From: Rhizobium sp. 9140
GTDB taxonomy: Bacteria; Pseudomonadota; Alphaproteobacteria; Rhizobiales; Rhizobiaceae
Assembly: GCF_900067135.1 (NCBI RefSeq)
Contig: NZ_FJUR01000001.1
Coordinates: 424,501 to 488,500, forward strand
Length of the DNA: 64,000 bases
Direction: 5' to 3'
A program made the position numbers and the translations under genes. The stretch's first letter is position 1. Every line of letters begins with the position of its first letter. Shown here one piece after another: positions 21,062 through 28,989 of this stretch. The notes beneath the pieces were generated by a model. It was not told the DNA's origin. It saw only the letters and a program-made list of their open reading frames with translations, and searched no databases.

Positions 21062-21886
21062 ATGGACGACATTCGCCTCAAGATCACGGAAGCCGCCCGC
21101 ATGGCCGGGGTGTCCGCCTCGACGCTGCGTCTGTGGGAAAGTCAGGGGCTGATTGAGCCCCTGCGGTCGGCGACAGGTCAGCGCCTGTTCGACCGGACAC
21201 TGATGGACCGGCTGAAGACCATCGGCTGGCTGCGCACGGAGAAGGGCCTGAACCCGGCCGCCATCCGCGAGGTTCTGAAGGACGAAAGCGAGCCCGCCCT
21301 GCCCGTGGAGACACAGGCCGTGCCGGTCGAGGGCGGACCCGCACCCGCCATCGGTGCGAAAATCCGCCATCTCCGCCGTCAGGCCGGGCGAACGCTGCAA
21401 AGCGTCGCGGACGAAACCGGCATTGCTCTCTCGCTGCTCTCCTCCTTCGAGCGGATCTCGCAGGGCCTCTCCCTGCCGGCGCTGCATGCGCTGGCGGCCT
21501 GCTTCGGCACGACGCTGGCGGCTCTTTCCGGCCAGGAAGGTGGCGAGCACCGGCAGTCGCTCGTGCGCGCCGGTCAGTGGACCGCCTGGCCCGCGACCGC
21601 CTCCGGCGTCACCATCCAGCCGCTGGCGGAAGGGCGGCACCAGATGGAATGCCACCGATTCGTCCTCGCCCCCGGCGCCTCCAGCGAGGGCGCCTACCGG
21701 CATGAGGGCGAGGAGTTCATGCATATCCTTCAGGGCCGGATGCAGATCGTGCTCGATGGCGACCAGTTCTTCGATCTTGCCGCCGGCGACAGCTTCACCT
21801 TCGAGAGCACCCGCTTCCACGCATGGCGCAACCTGCACGAGGCCGAAACCGTGCTGATCTGGATCAACACGCCCGCGACGTTCTGA
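21062..21886 (+). CDS. MerR-XRE-cupin fusion transcriptional regulator, probable GABA-catabolism regulator
   Basis: A 274-residue protein with three parts. Residues 5-75 are a MerR-type winged helix-turn-helix (ITEAARMAGVSASTLRLWES). Residues 97-155 are a second, XRE/HTH_3-type helix-turn-helix (IRHLRRQAGRTLQSVADETG). Residues 200-272 are a cupin_2 domain (GAYRHEGEEFMHILQGRMQ). XRE plus cupin is the layout of PuuR, the E. coli repressor of putrescine-to-GABA breakdown; here a MerR DNA-binding head is added. It is divergent from gabTD with 136 bases between, which strongly suggests that it regulates them. The inducer, and whether both helix-turn-helix domains bind DNA, are unknown. Confidence 0.85.
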   Translation: MDDIRLKITEAARMAGVSASTLRLWESQGLIEPLRSATGQRLFDRTLMDRLKTIGWLRTEKGLNPAAIREVLKDESEPALPVETQAVPVEGGPAPAIGAKIRHLRRQAGRTLQSVADETGIALSLLSSFERISQGLSLPALHALAACFGTTLAALSGQEGGEHRQSLVRAGQWTAWPATASGVTIQPLAEGRHQMECHRFVLAPGASSEGAYRHEGEEFMHILQGRMQIVLDGDQFFDLAAGDSFTFESTRFHAWRNLHEAETVLIWINTPATF

Positions 21887-22438
21887 TCAGCCAAGCACGT
21901 TCACGACAGTGCCTTTTCGGGCGAAGGCCAGGATGCGGCGCATGGCGAGCAGGCTGACGGCGACGCAGCCTTCCGTCGGCTGGTAGCCGGGCCGGATGAG
22001 GTGAAAGAAGATCGCCGAACCGGCATTGCGCCGGCGCACCCGCATATTCCAGTCCATTACGAGGCAGATATCGTAGAGCCCGTCGCTACGCATCATCGTC
22101 TCGTAACGACCGGCAAAAGGGGCGGAGACCGGCCGGTTGTAGCATGCGTGATCCGGGGCATCGCACCAGAGCATGTCGGTCCGTGTCCGCTTGAGGAAAA
22201 GGCGTGTGGCAGGCGGCACAACCCGGTCGGCCCTGATATAGCCATCGATCAGCGGCATGGCGGCAATCGGCGTCGCACCGTCACCCTCGCGCTTGCGCGC
22301 TGTCATGCCGCCCCGCCCGATCGCGGCCTGCTCCGTCCGTCCACTGAAGGAGACCAGCGCATGGTAGCGCCTTCCCGGTGCGGCACGCACGGTGATGGTA
22401 CCGGGGGAAGAACGTGGTTTTGAAAGGATCTTGCGCAT
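21887..22438 (-). CDS. L,D-transpeptidase (YkuD domain) family protein
   Basis: About 183 residues with a YkuD-type catalytic region near the C-terminus: 'AIFFHLIRPGYQPTEGCVAVS', where the His and Cys are the expected catalytic residues of enzymes that make 3-3 cross-links in peptidoglycan or attach proteins to it. The Cys context is TEGCVAV, not the commoner S-x-GC-x-R, so the subgroup may differ in substrate. No clear signal peptide is seen with the start chosen here. In-frame starts further upstream (to a GTG at 22555) are possible, and none has a strong ribosome site. It is convergent with, and directly abuts, the MerR-XRE-cupin gene. Confidence 0.7.
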   Translation of the reverse strand: MRKILSKPRSSPGTITVRAAPGRRYHALVSFSGRTEQAAIGRGGMTARKREGDGATPIAAMPLIDGYIRADRVVPPATRLFLKRTRTDMLWCDAPDHACYNRPVSAPFAGRYETMMRSDGLYDICLVMDWNMRVRRRNAGSAIFFHLIRPGYQPTEGCVAVSLLAMRRILAFARKGTVVNVLG

Positions 22439-22668
22439 GAGGCTCACAGGAAAGTGCATGGGTCGTGATGGTGCGGTGCCATCATGCCATGTTAGCAAGG
22501 TTCCGTCAGCGCCTTTTGCCAAGGGTAATGCCGGGAGCTCCATTCCCGGTGTCACGTGGGCCTCCCCGGCCCGCCCGGTGCTTGCAAGGCATGCCCAATG
22601 CCGGTCGAGTGCTTGCCAAGTCCAATGCGAGAGCTAATTTACGTGAGACGCCCAGGAGGAAGTCCAAC

Positions 22669-23352
22669 ATGTCATCCCGCACCATTCTGCTCGTCGACGA
22701 TGATGACGTGTTGCGCCAGACGCTGGTCGAACAGCTGTCGCTCTACGAGGAATTCGTCATTCTGCAGGAAGCGACGGCCAGCAAGGGCGTGCAGGCGGCG
22801 CGCACCGGCACGGTGTCTCTCCTGATCATGGATGTCGGACTGCCGGATATGGACGGGCGCGAGGCCGTGAAGCTGCTGCGAAAAGGCGGCTTCAAGGCGC
22901 CGATCATCATGCTCACCGGCCACGATACGGATTCCGACACGATCCTCGGCCTCGAAGCCGGCGCCAACGACTATGTCACCAAGCCATTCCGCTTCGCCGT
23001 TCTTCTCGCCCGTATCCGCGCCCAGCTGCGCCAGCACGAGCAGAGCGAGGATGCCACCTTCACCGTCGGCCCCTACACGTTCAAGCCCAGCCAGAAGTTG
23101 CTGACGCTTGAAAACGGGCAGAAGATCCGCCTGACGGAAAAAGAAGCGGCCATCATTCGCTATCTCTACCGCGCCGACCAGAAGGTGGTGACGCGCGACG
23201 TGCTGCTGGAGGAAGTCTGGGGCTATAATTCCGGCGTGACCACGCACACGCTGGAAACCCACGTCTATCGTCTGCGCCAGAAAATCGAGCGCGACCCTTC
23301 CAATGCCGAGATTTTGGTGACAGAAAATGGCGGCTACAAGATCGTCCCATAA
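22669..23352 (+). CDS. OmpR-family two-component response regulator, CenR-like
   Basis: A 227-residue regulator. The receiver domain (4-118) has the acidic pair 'VDDDD', the phosphoacceptor Asp in 'LLIMDVGLPDMDGRE', and the Thr and Lys switch residues in 'IIMLTGHD' and 'YVTKPFRF'. The C-terminal winged-helix domain (about 135-227) includes 'TEKEAAIIRYLYRA' and 'GVTTHTLETHVYRLRQKIE'. The linker 'RAQLRQHEQSEDA' and overall sequence remind me of CenR, an envelope-integrity regulator of Caulobacter and rhizobia, but this is from memory and not a search. No histidine kinase is next to it. AGGAGGA lies 9 bases before the ATG. Confidence 0.85.
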   Translation: MSSRTILLVDDDDVLRQTLVEQLSLYEEFVILQEATASKGVQAARTGTVSLLIMDVGLPDMDGREAVKLLRKGGFKAPIIMLTGHDTDSDTILGLEAGANDYVTKPFRFAVLLARIRAQLRQHEQSEDATFTVGPYTFKPSQKLLTLENGQKIRLTEKEAAIIRYLYRADQKVVTRDVLLEEVWGYNSGVTTHTLETHVYRLRQKIERDPSNAEILVTENGGYKIVP

Positions 23353-23405
23353 GGCCGGCTGACGATCTCCGTCCCGTCGCGGACGGCAAAGGATCGGAGA
23401 GCCCC

Positions 23406-23861
23406 TTGGCGCTGAACGACGATATTGCCCTTCTCTCGATCGTGCCGCTGTTTGCGGATATCGATGACGAAAAGCTTCGCCTCGTCGCATTCGGCGCCGA
23501 GCGCCGCCGGCTGGTGCGTGGCCAGCAGCTGTTTCGCGAAGGTGCGCCGGCCGATTGCGCCTATGCGGTGGCCGCCGGCCGGCTGGCTCTGACCCGGGCG
23601 ACAGCCAGCGGTGGCATCGAGACCATTGCCACCGTCGGCCGTGGCACGCTTCTCTCCGAACTCGCCATGATCTCGCTGGTGGAACGCAAGTTCACCGCAA
23701 CGGCAGAGGTCGAGACCGAGGTCATCCGCATTACCCGGCCGCTCTTCCATCGCATGCTGGAGGAATATCCCGACGTCACCGCCCTCGTCGACAAGCGCAT
23801 CCGCGACAACCTCGAAGCCATGATCCGCCGCGTCGGCAAGCTCGCCCCGCGCTTCCTCTGA
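23406..23861 (+). CDS. Cyclic nucleotide-binding-domain protein
   Basis: A 151-residue protein made almost only of a CRP-type cyclic nucleotide-binding fold: 'LLSIVPLFADIDDEKLRLVAF' at the start, then 'GQQLFREGAPADCAYAVAAGRL' and 'GRGTLLSELAMISLVERKFTATA'. There is no DNA-binding helix-turn-helix after it, so it is not a complete Crp/Fnr regulator. The start is TTG at 23406, with GGAGAG before it; no ATG exists near the N-terminus. It lies 53 bases after the response regulator and may be co-transcribed. Ligand and partner are unknown. Convergent with xthA. Confidence 0.75.
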   Translation: MALNDDIALLSIVPLFADIDDEKLRLVAFGAERRRLVRGQQLFREGAPADCAYAVAAGRLALTRATASGGIETIATVGRGTLLSELAMISLVERKFTATAEVETEVIRITRPLFHRMLEEYPDVTALVDKRIRDNLEAMIRRVGKLAPRFL

Positions 23862-23880
23862 TCAGCTTCGAGAGGTCGCC

Positions 23881-24687
23881 TTAGAGGTCGAAGGTCGCGA
23901 TCACCGGCACGTGGTCGGACGGACGCTCCCAGCCGCGGGCTTCCTTGACGATATCGACCTGCCGCAGAACGCCGGCGAGATCGGCGGACGACCAGATATG
24001 GTCGAGGCGACGGCCGCGATCGGCAGCTTCCCAGTCCTTGGCGCGGTAGCTCCACCAGGTATAGAGCTTTTCCGGCGAGGGCGTGTACTGGCGCATGAGA
24101 TCCACCCACGCGCCGCCCATCATGATGGCGGTCAGCCCTTCGGTCTCGACAGGCGTATGGCTGACGATCTTCAGAAGCTGCTTGTGGGACCAAACATCGT
24201 GTTCGAGCGGCGCGACGTTGAGATCGCCGACGAGGATCGAGGACACGCCGGCGTCCGCCTCTGCATGCAGCAGTTTCATCTCTTCCAGAAAATCGAGCTT
24301 GTGGCCGAACTTCTTGTTGATGGTCCGGTCCGGCTCGTCACCCCCGGCCGGAACGTAGAAATTGTGCAAACGGATGCGCTTGGTCCCGTGTGAAAAGACG
24401 ACCGAGAGATGGCGCGCATCGCCGACACCGCAATAGTCGCGCCGGTCGACCAGTTCCGTCAGCGGCAGGCGAGAGAGCGTGGCGACGCCGTGGTAACCCT
24501 TCTGCCCGTGCATCGCCATGTGGCCATAGCCCAGCGCCTCGAAAGCTTTCACCGGAAAGAGATCGTTCGGACACTTGGTCTCCTGGAGGCAGAGAATATC
24601 GGGCTGAAACCGCACGAGGAAATCCGACACCAGCGGCATGCGCAGGCGAACGGAATTGATATTCCAGGTTGCGATCGACAATGTCAT
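23881..24687 (-). CDS. xthA: Exodeoxyribonuclease III
   Basis: AP endonuclease and 3'-5' exonuclease for base-excision repair (268 residues, the usual length). Endonuclease/exonuclease/phosphatase-fold motifs are intact: 'IATWNINSVR' (5-14), 'CLQETKC' with the metal-binding Glu, 'GDLNVAPLEHDVW' with catalytic Asp and Asn, 'RLDHIWSS', and the C-terminal 'RPSDHVPV' with the catalytic His. The ATG at 24687 gives the normal N-terminus. A terminator lies between it and lolA upstream, so it probably has its own promoter. Confidence 0.95.
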   Translation of the reverse strand: MTLSIATWNINSVRLRMPLVSDFLVRFQPDILCLQETKCPNDLFPVKAFEALGYGHMAMHGQKGYHGVATLSRLPLTELVDRRDYCGVGDARHLSVVFSHGTKRIRLHNFYVPAGGDEPDRTINKKFGHKLDFLEEMKLLHAEADAGVSSILVGDLNVAPLEHDVWSHKQLLKIVSHTPVETEGLTAIMMGGAWVDLMRQYTPSPEKLYTWWSYRAKDWEAADRGRRLDHIWSSADLAGVLRQVDIVKEARGWERPSDHVPVIATFDL

Positions 24688-24706
24688 GATGTGCCTTCCG
24701 GAATGC

Positions 24707-24735
24707 GAAAAAGGTCCCGCTGGGACGGGACCTTT
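24707..24735 (-). terminator. Terminator after lolA
   Basis: On the minus strand AAAGGTCCCG pairs with CGGGACCTTT around a 6-base loop, followed by a T run. It lies between the lolA stop and the xthA start. Confidence 0.75.
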
Positions 24736-24776
24736 AAGCAATTTTGAGAGCGCTCGACAAGCGGGGGGCTGAAAGC

Positions 24777-25439
24777 CTATTTGCGGATCTCGTCGTAAGG
24801 GATCCGGAAGACGGCATCGTCCATCGGCATGCCGGTTTTCACGTTGAAGATCATCACGGACGTATCCTTTTTCTGCGGATCGGTGATCGTCCACTGGCGA
24901 AGGTCGTAGGTCTTCGGATCGAACATCATGGTGATGGTGCTGTCGCCGAAGATAGAGCGGTCGCCGAGCACGATGGTGATCAGGTCCGTCTCCTCCTTCA
25001 CGTCGCGCACCGTCTTGCCGGAGAGGTCGATGGAATTGGAGAGAAGCAGGTTCAGCGGCGTCTTCGACAGGGGATAGAGATCCCAGGTCTTGAGCTTCTG
25101 GTTGCCGATCACGACCGACTTGCCGTCGGCAATGACGCGCATCGGCGACGGCGCCTCATAGTTGAAGCGGATGCGCCCTGGACGGCTGATGAAGAACTTG
25201 CCGCCCGTCTGCTCGCCGCGCGGGCCGAACTGGACGAACTCGCCGCTCATCGTCTTCACCGATGCGAAATGGTCGGCGATCTTCTGCGCTGTCCCGGTCG
25301 ACTGCGCCGAGGCCGGGTCGAGCGGGAGCCCGATGGTCGCCAGAACGCCGAAAACCGCCACGCCTGCCACAAAGGTGCGCCGCGACAGGAGCGACCGATC
25401 TGCCTGTCCAGTCCTGTCGGTCGTTCGTGTCTCTGTCAT
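24777..25439 (-). CDS. lolA: Outer membrane lipoprotein carrier LolA-like protein
   Basis: Periplasmic carrier that moves lipoproteins from the inner to the outer membrane (220 residues). The core 'TMSGEFVQFGPRGEQTGGKFFISRPGRIRFNYE' region and 'DPKTYDLRQWTITDPQ' are typical of LolA in alphaproteobacteria. The signal region has 'LSRRTFVAG' before the hydrophobic stretch ending 'DPASA', which fits a twin-arginine (Tat) signal better than a plain Sec signal. The ATG at 25439 has AGGAG 7-11 bases before it, better than an in-frame start seven codons upstream. It lies 169 bases downstream of ftsK on the same strand. Confidence 0.85.
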   Translation of the reverse strand: MTETRTTDRTGQADRSLLSRRTFVAGVAVFGVLATIGLPLDPASAQSTGTAQKIADHFASVKTMSGEFVQFGPRGEQTGGKFFISRPGRIRFNYEAPSPMRVIADGKSVVIGNQKLKTWDLYPLSKTPLNLLLSNSIDLSGKTVRDVKEETDLITIVLGDRSIFGDSTITMMFDPKTYDLRQWTITDPQKKDTSVMIFNVKTGMPMDDAVFRIPYDEIRK

Positions 25440-25608
25440 GGGAAACTCCTGTTGAATCACTGCGTGATGTGGCGCGCAACTGCGGCACCTTCAAGACCTC
25501 GCGGGACAAGACCTGGCCGAAGCAAACCGTGCAGGCCAGGCGCGAGCCTCGTCACCACCGCATGGGGCGGATATGTCGGCCTCGCCCTGAGGCCAGCGCC
25601 AGGCGCCG

Positions 25609-28221
25609 TCAGCGTCCGGTGATCTCGTCTTCCGTCGGCACGAGGATCTCGCGCTTGCCGGCGTGGTTGGCCGCGCCGATAATGCCATCCTTCTCCATGC
25701 GCTCGATCAGCGAGGCCGCCCTGTTATAGCCGATGCCGAGGCGGCGCTGGACATAGGAGGTCGAAGCCTTGCCGTCCCGCAGGACGATCGCCACGGCCTG
25801 GTCGTAGGGGTCGTCGGACTCCGCCAGGTTGCCGGTGCCGGCCGGCCCACCGCCGCTGCCGCCCTCGTCGTCCTCGCCGTCGTCCTCGGTGATCGCATCG
25901 AGATAGTCCGGCGATCCTTGCGTCTTCAGGTAGGAGACGATCTGCTCGACCTCGTTGTCCGAAACGAAGGGGCCATGGACACGCTGGATGCGCCCTCCGC
26001 CGGCCATGTAGAGCATGTCGCCCTGCCCGAGCAGCTGTTCGGCGCCCTGTTCTCCGAGGATGGTGCGGCTGTCGATCTTCGACGTTACCTGGAAGGAGAT
26101 GCGGGTGGGGAAGTTCGCCTTGATCGTACCAGTGATGACATCGACGGACGGACGCTGCGTCGCCATGATGACATGGATACCGGCGGCACGCGCCATCTGG
26201 GCGAGCCGTTGCACGGCCCCTTCGATGTCCTTGCCGGCCACCATCATCAGATCGGCCATTTCGTCGATGATCACGACGATATAGGGCATCGGCTGCAGGT
26301 CGAACTCTTCCGTCTCGTAGGTCGCCTCACCCGTCTGCCGGTCGAAGCCGGTCTGCACAGTGCGGCTGATCGCCTCGCCCTTCTCCAGCGCCTGCTCGAC
26401 GCGGGAGTTGAAGCCGTCGATATTGCGCACGCCGATCTTCGACATCTTCTTGTAGCGCTCTTCCATCTCGCGCACCGTCCATTTCAGTGCCACGACGGCC
26501 TTTTTCGGATCGGTCACAACGGGCGAGAGCAGATGCGGGATGCCGTCATAGACGGAAAGTTCGAGCATCTTCGGGTCGATCATGATCAGCCGGCACTGGT
26601 CCGGCGTCATGCGGTAGAGGATGGAGAGGATCATCGTGTTGATTGCGACCGATTTGCCCGAGCCGGTCGTACCGGCCACGAGCAGATGCGGCATCTTGGC
26701 GATATCGGTGATGACGGGCTCGCCGCCGATGGTCTTGCCGAGCGCCATGGCGAGCTTTGCCTTGCTCCCTTCGAAATCTCTGGAGCCGATGAGTTCGCGC
26801 AGGTAAACCGTCTCGCGGCGCTGGTTGGGCAGTTCGATGCCGATGGCATTGCGGCCGGGCACGACGGCGACGCGGGCGGCGATCGCGCTCATGGAGCGTG
26901 CAATATCGTCGGCAAGGCCGATGACGCGGGAGGATTTGATGCCCGGTGCCGGCTCCAGTTCGTAGAGCGTGACGACGGGGCCGGGACGGACATGGATGAT
27001 CTCGCCCTTGACGCCGAAGTCTTCGAGCACGCCTTCCAGCATGCGCGCGTTCTGCTCCAGAGCATCCGCGGAGAGCGTCGCATCGCGCACGACGTTCTTC
27101 GGCTCGCTCAGGAACTCGAGCGGTGGAAGGGTAAAGGTGCCGTCGCCATTGCCACGCCGCTCGAATGCCGTTTCCGGGGCGCGCGGCCGCGACTGTGCGG
27201 CAACGACGCGGCCGGGAATGGGTGCGCGACGGGACGCGGGAGCCAACGACATGTCGTCATCGCCGGAGAGAAGACCCGACGGCAGCATGTCCGCGCCGTC
27301 CTCGTCTTCCGAATCATCCATGTCGAAGCCCGGATCGCGGCGCGGAGCACCATCGAGCGAAGGCTCGACCCGCACGGCGGACTTGCGCCGCACCGGCTCG
27401 TTCAGCGTGCCGAATTCGTCGTCGTTGAAATCATATGGCTCTTCGAAATCGCGCTCAGGCGCAGGCTTGCGGCGGGCAAGACCGAAGAGGCGGCGGAAGC
27501 GGGCCTGCGTCGTATAGCGCATATGCGTGAAGGCGCCGGCAAGGAACATGACGAACCCGCCGCCCGTCTCGTCGTCCTCGATTTCATCGCGCACGGTCTT
27601 CGCCTTGCTGGGCGTGACCACGGGCGCTTCCTCCTCGTCGGGATCGGCGACCCCGAAGAGACCGGCGGCATAGACGAGAAAGACGGTCGCGGGAATGGCA
27701 ATGACAGAGCCGAGCACGGTGGCGAAGGTGCCGGTTGGATACTCCCCTGTGATCAGCGCCGGCAGGCGCAGGATCATGTCGCCGAACACGCCGCCAAGGC
27801 CGTTCGGCAGTGGCCAGGTGACAGGCGCCGGCACGCAGGAAAGCGCGGCGGCGGCCAGCACCGAGCCGATGAACCAGCAGGCGCCGCGTTTGATGATCTT
27901 GTCGAACGGCTTGTTGCCGATGAGAACCAGCGCCCAGGCCAGCACGGGCAGCAGCGCCACGACGCTGCCGATCCCGAAGAACTGCATCATCCCGTCGGCA
28001 AAGGCCGCGCCGCCCATGCCGAGAATATTGGTCGGCAGATTGGACGTGGCGTAGGAGAAGCTGGGGTCGGCGACGTTCCAGGTGGAAAGGGCTGCGACCG
28101 CGGCCATCAGCAGCGCGAACAGCGCGTAACCGGCGAGCGCCACCGACTGGCGCCACACGAATGCCGACAGCACGAACCTGTCGGACCGGGTGTCGAATGC
28201 CGCCTGATTGCTTCTTGCCAT
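25609..28221 (-). CDS. ftsK: DNA translocase FtsK
   Basis: Septum-anchored ATPase that pumps chromosome ends apart and activates XerCD at dif (870 residues). Four to five N-terminal membrane segments lie within residues 25-190, then a low-complexity acidic/Pro linker (about 195-340). The motor domain has Walker A '[15 protein letters not shown]' and Walker B '[15 protein letters not shown]', and the C-terminal gamma winged helix '[20 protein letters not shown]' reads the KOPS polarity signals. The linker is shorter than in E. coli, giving the usual alphaproteobacterial size. A perfect CtrA-type box lies 104-119 bases upstream. xerC is in the same window, about 34 kb away. Confidence 0.96.
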   Translation of the reverse strand: MARSNQAAFDTRSDRFVLSAFVWRQSVALAGYALFALLMAAVAALSTWNVADPSFSYATSNLPTNILGMGGAAFADGMMQFFGIGSVVALLPVLAWALVLIGNKPFDKIIKRGACWFIGSVLAAAALSCVPAPVTWPLPNGLGGVFGDMILRLPALITGEYPTGTFATVLGSVIAIPATVFLVYAAGLFGVADPDEEEAPVVTPSKAKTVRDEIEDDETGGGFVMFLAGAFTHMRYTTQARFRRLFGLARRKPAPERDFEEPYDFNDDEFGTLNEPVRRKSAVRVEPSLDGAPRRDPGFDMDDSEDEDGADMLPSGLLSGDDDMSLAPASRRAPIPGRVVAAQSRPRAPETAFERRGNGDGTFTLPPLEFLSEPKNVVRDATLSADALEQNARMLEGVLEDFGVKGEIIHVRPGPVVTLYELEPAPGIKSSRVIGLADDIARSMSAIAARVAVVPGRNAIGIELPNQRRETVYLRELIGSRDFEGSKAKLAMALGKTIGGEPVITDIAKMPHLLVAGTTGSGKSVAINTMILSILYRMTPDQCRLIMIDPKMLELSVYDGIPHLLSPVVTDPKKAVVALKWTVREMEERYKKMSKIGVRNIDGFNSRVEQALEKGEAISRTVQTGFDRQTGEATYETEEFDLQPMPYIVVIIDEMADLMMVAGKDIEGAVQRLAQMARAAGIHVIMATQRPSVDVITGTIKANFPTRISFQVTSKIDSRTILGEQGAEQLLGQGDMLYMAGGGRIQRVHGPFVSDNEVEQIVSYLKTQGSPDYLDAITEDDGEDDEGGSGGGPAGTGNLAESDDPYDQAVAIVLRDGKASTSYVQRRLGIGYNRAASLIERMEKDGIIGAANHAGKREILVPTEDEITGR

Positions 28222-28324
28222 GGAAAATCTGCCTGTCCTGATCGCGTAAAGCGCCCTGATCGTCCGAAACGCCCCGATCGTCTGAAGGAAAAGGCGCCCC
28301 AGCCCGCAGGGTAGGCAGAGAGAG

Positions 28325-28340
28325 TTAAGGCTCGATTAAC
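28325..28340. promoter_or_regulatory. CtrA-type box upstream of ftsK
   Basis: TTAA at 28325-28328, seven bases, TTAAC at 28336-28340: a full consensus match. It sits about 104 bases upstream of the ftsK ATG, between ftsK and the next leftward gene. CtrA is known to control division genes in alphaproteobacteria. Confidence 0.6.
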
Positions 28341-28396
28341 CATGCCCGTCTGAACGGCACGGACCGGAAAAAATCAACGTCTGAATCATGCTGGCG

Positions 28397-28729
28397 CTAC
28401 AGAACGGCCTGATCGCCGATGCCAAGTGCCCGCTGGGCATCCCGCACCCGCTCCGGCGCATCCGCCAGCTTGTAGCCGGCCTCGATCAGCCGCGTCGTAT
28501 GGATCTTGTTGTAGATGAACGCCCAGATGATTCCAACGATGAACCAGCCGAGACCGACGCCGATGAAGCCGGCAGCCATTCCGATGGCGATCATGCCCAG
28601 CCCGATGCCGACGTCGCCGCGCAGCAGTGCCGGAATGCCGCCAAACAAGAGACTGGTCCAGCTGAAGCCGTAATATCCGATCTTCGTCATGCCGGTCGTT
28701 GGATGTTGCAGGCGGATCGCAGTGGCCAT
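28397..28729 (-). CDS. Small two-segment membrane protein of unknown function
   Basis: A 110-residue protein I cannot assign to a named function. It has an N-terminal soluble part (MATAIRLQHPTTGMTKIGYYGFSWTSLLFGGIPALLRGD region) and a Gly-rich hydrophobic region at about 45-80 that is probably two closely packed membrane helices, then a polar tail. This layout resembles small bacterial membrane proteins of the DUF2628/TM2 kind, but I see no decisive motif. The ATG at 28729 has GGAGGG 5-10 bases before it, so it is preferred over the in-frame ATG four codons earlier. No operon partner is evident. Confidence 0.65.
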   Translation of the reverse strand: MATAIRLQHPTTGMTKIGYYGFSWTSLLFGGIPALLRGDVGIGLGMIAIGMAAGFIGVGLGWFIVGIIWAFIYNKIHTTRLIEAGYKLADAPERVRDAQRALGIGDQAVL

Positions 28730-28873
28730 GATGCCCTCCATTAGAAGAACTGAAAGTTGAAAATATCCGGCGGGAAGTCAACCGGCAATGCGCGTGGCGC
28801 GATGAAGATTCCACACGCCGGATGGCTTTCGGCGCAGAGAAAATCCGGGTGGAGACTGTCGGAAAAAGAAAAC

Positions 28874-28928
28874 CCCGGCAGGTGACTGCCCCCCAACAAA
28901 AAAAACCCGGCAGGTGACTGCCGGGCTT
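28874..28928 (-). terminator. Tandem terminators after amtB
   Basis: A 17-base unit (CCCGGCAGGTGACTGCC) occurs at 28874-28890 and again at 28906-28922, 32 bases apart. Read on the minus strand, the first-reached copy forms a full stem (CCCGGCAG/CTGCCGGG) followed by eight T, a strong rho-independent terminator. The second keeps the inner stem and is followed by TTTTCTTTTT, so it looks like a duplicated backup. Confidence 0.8.
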
Positions 28929-28989
28929 GATGACTGTGCGCCCGAGGGCGTGAGGGAGATCGGGTTTCGCCCGGTCTCTTCGAAGGCGC

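Noticed and set aside
25663..28314. An 883-codon open frame on the plus strand opposite ftsK
   Set aside because: It is a His/Arg/Asp-rich antisense shadow of ftsK with no domain; ftsK itself is unmistakable.
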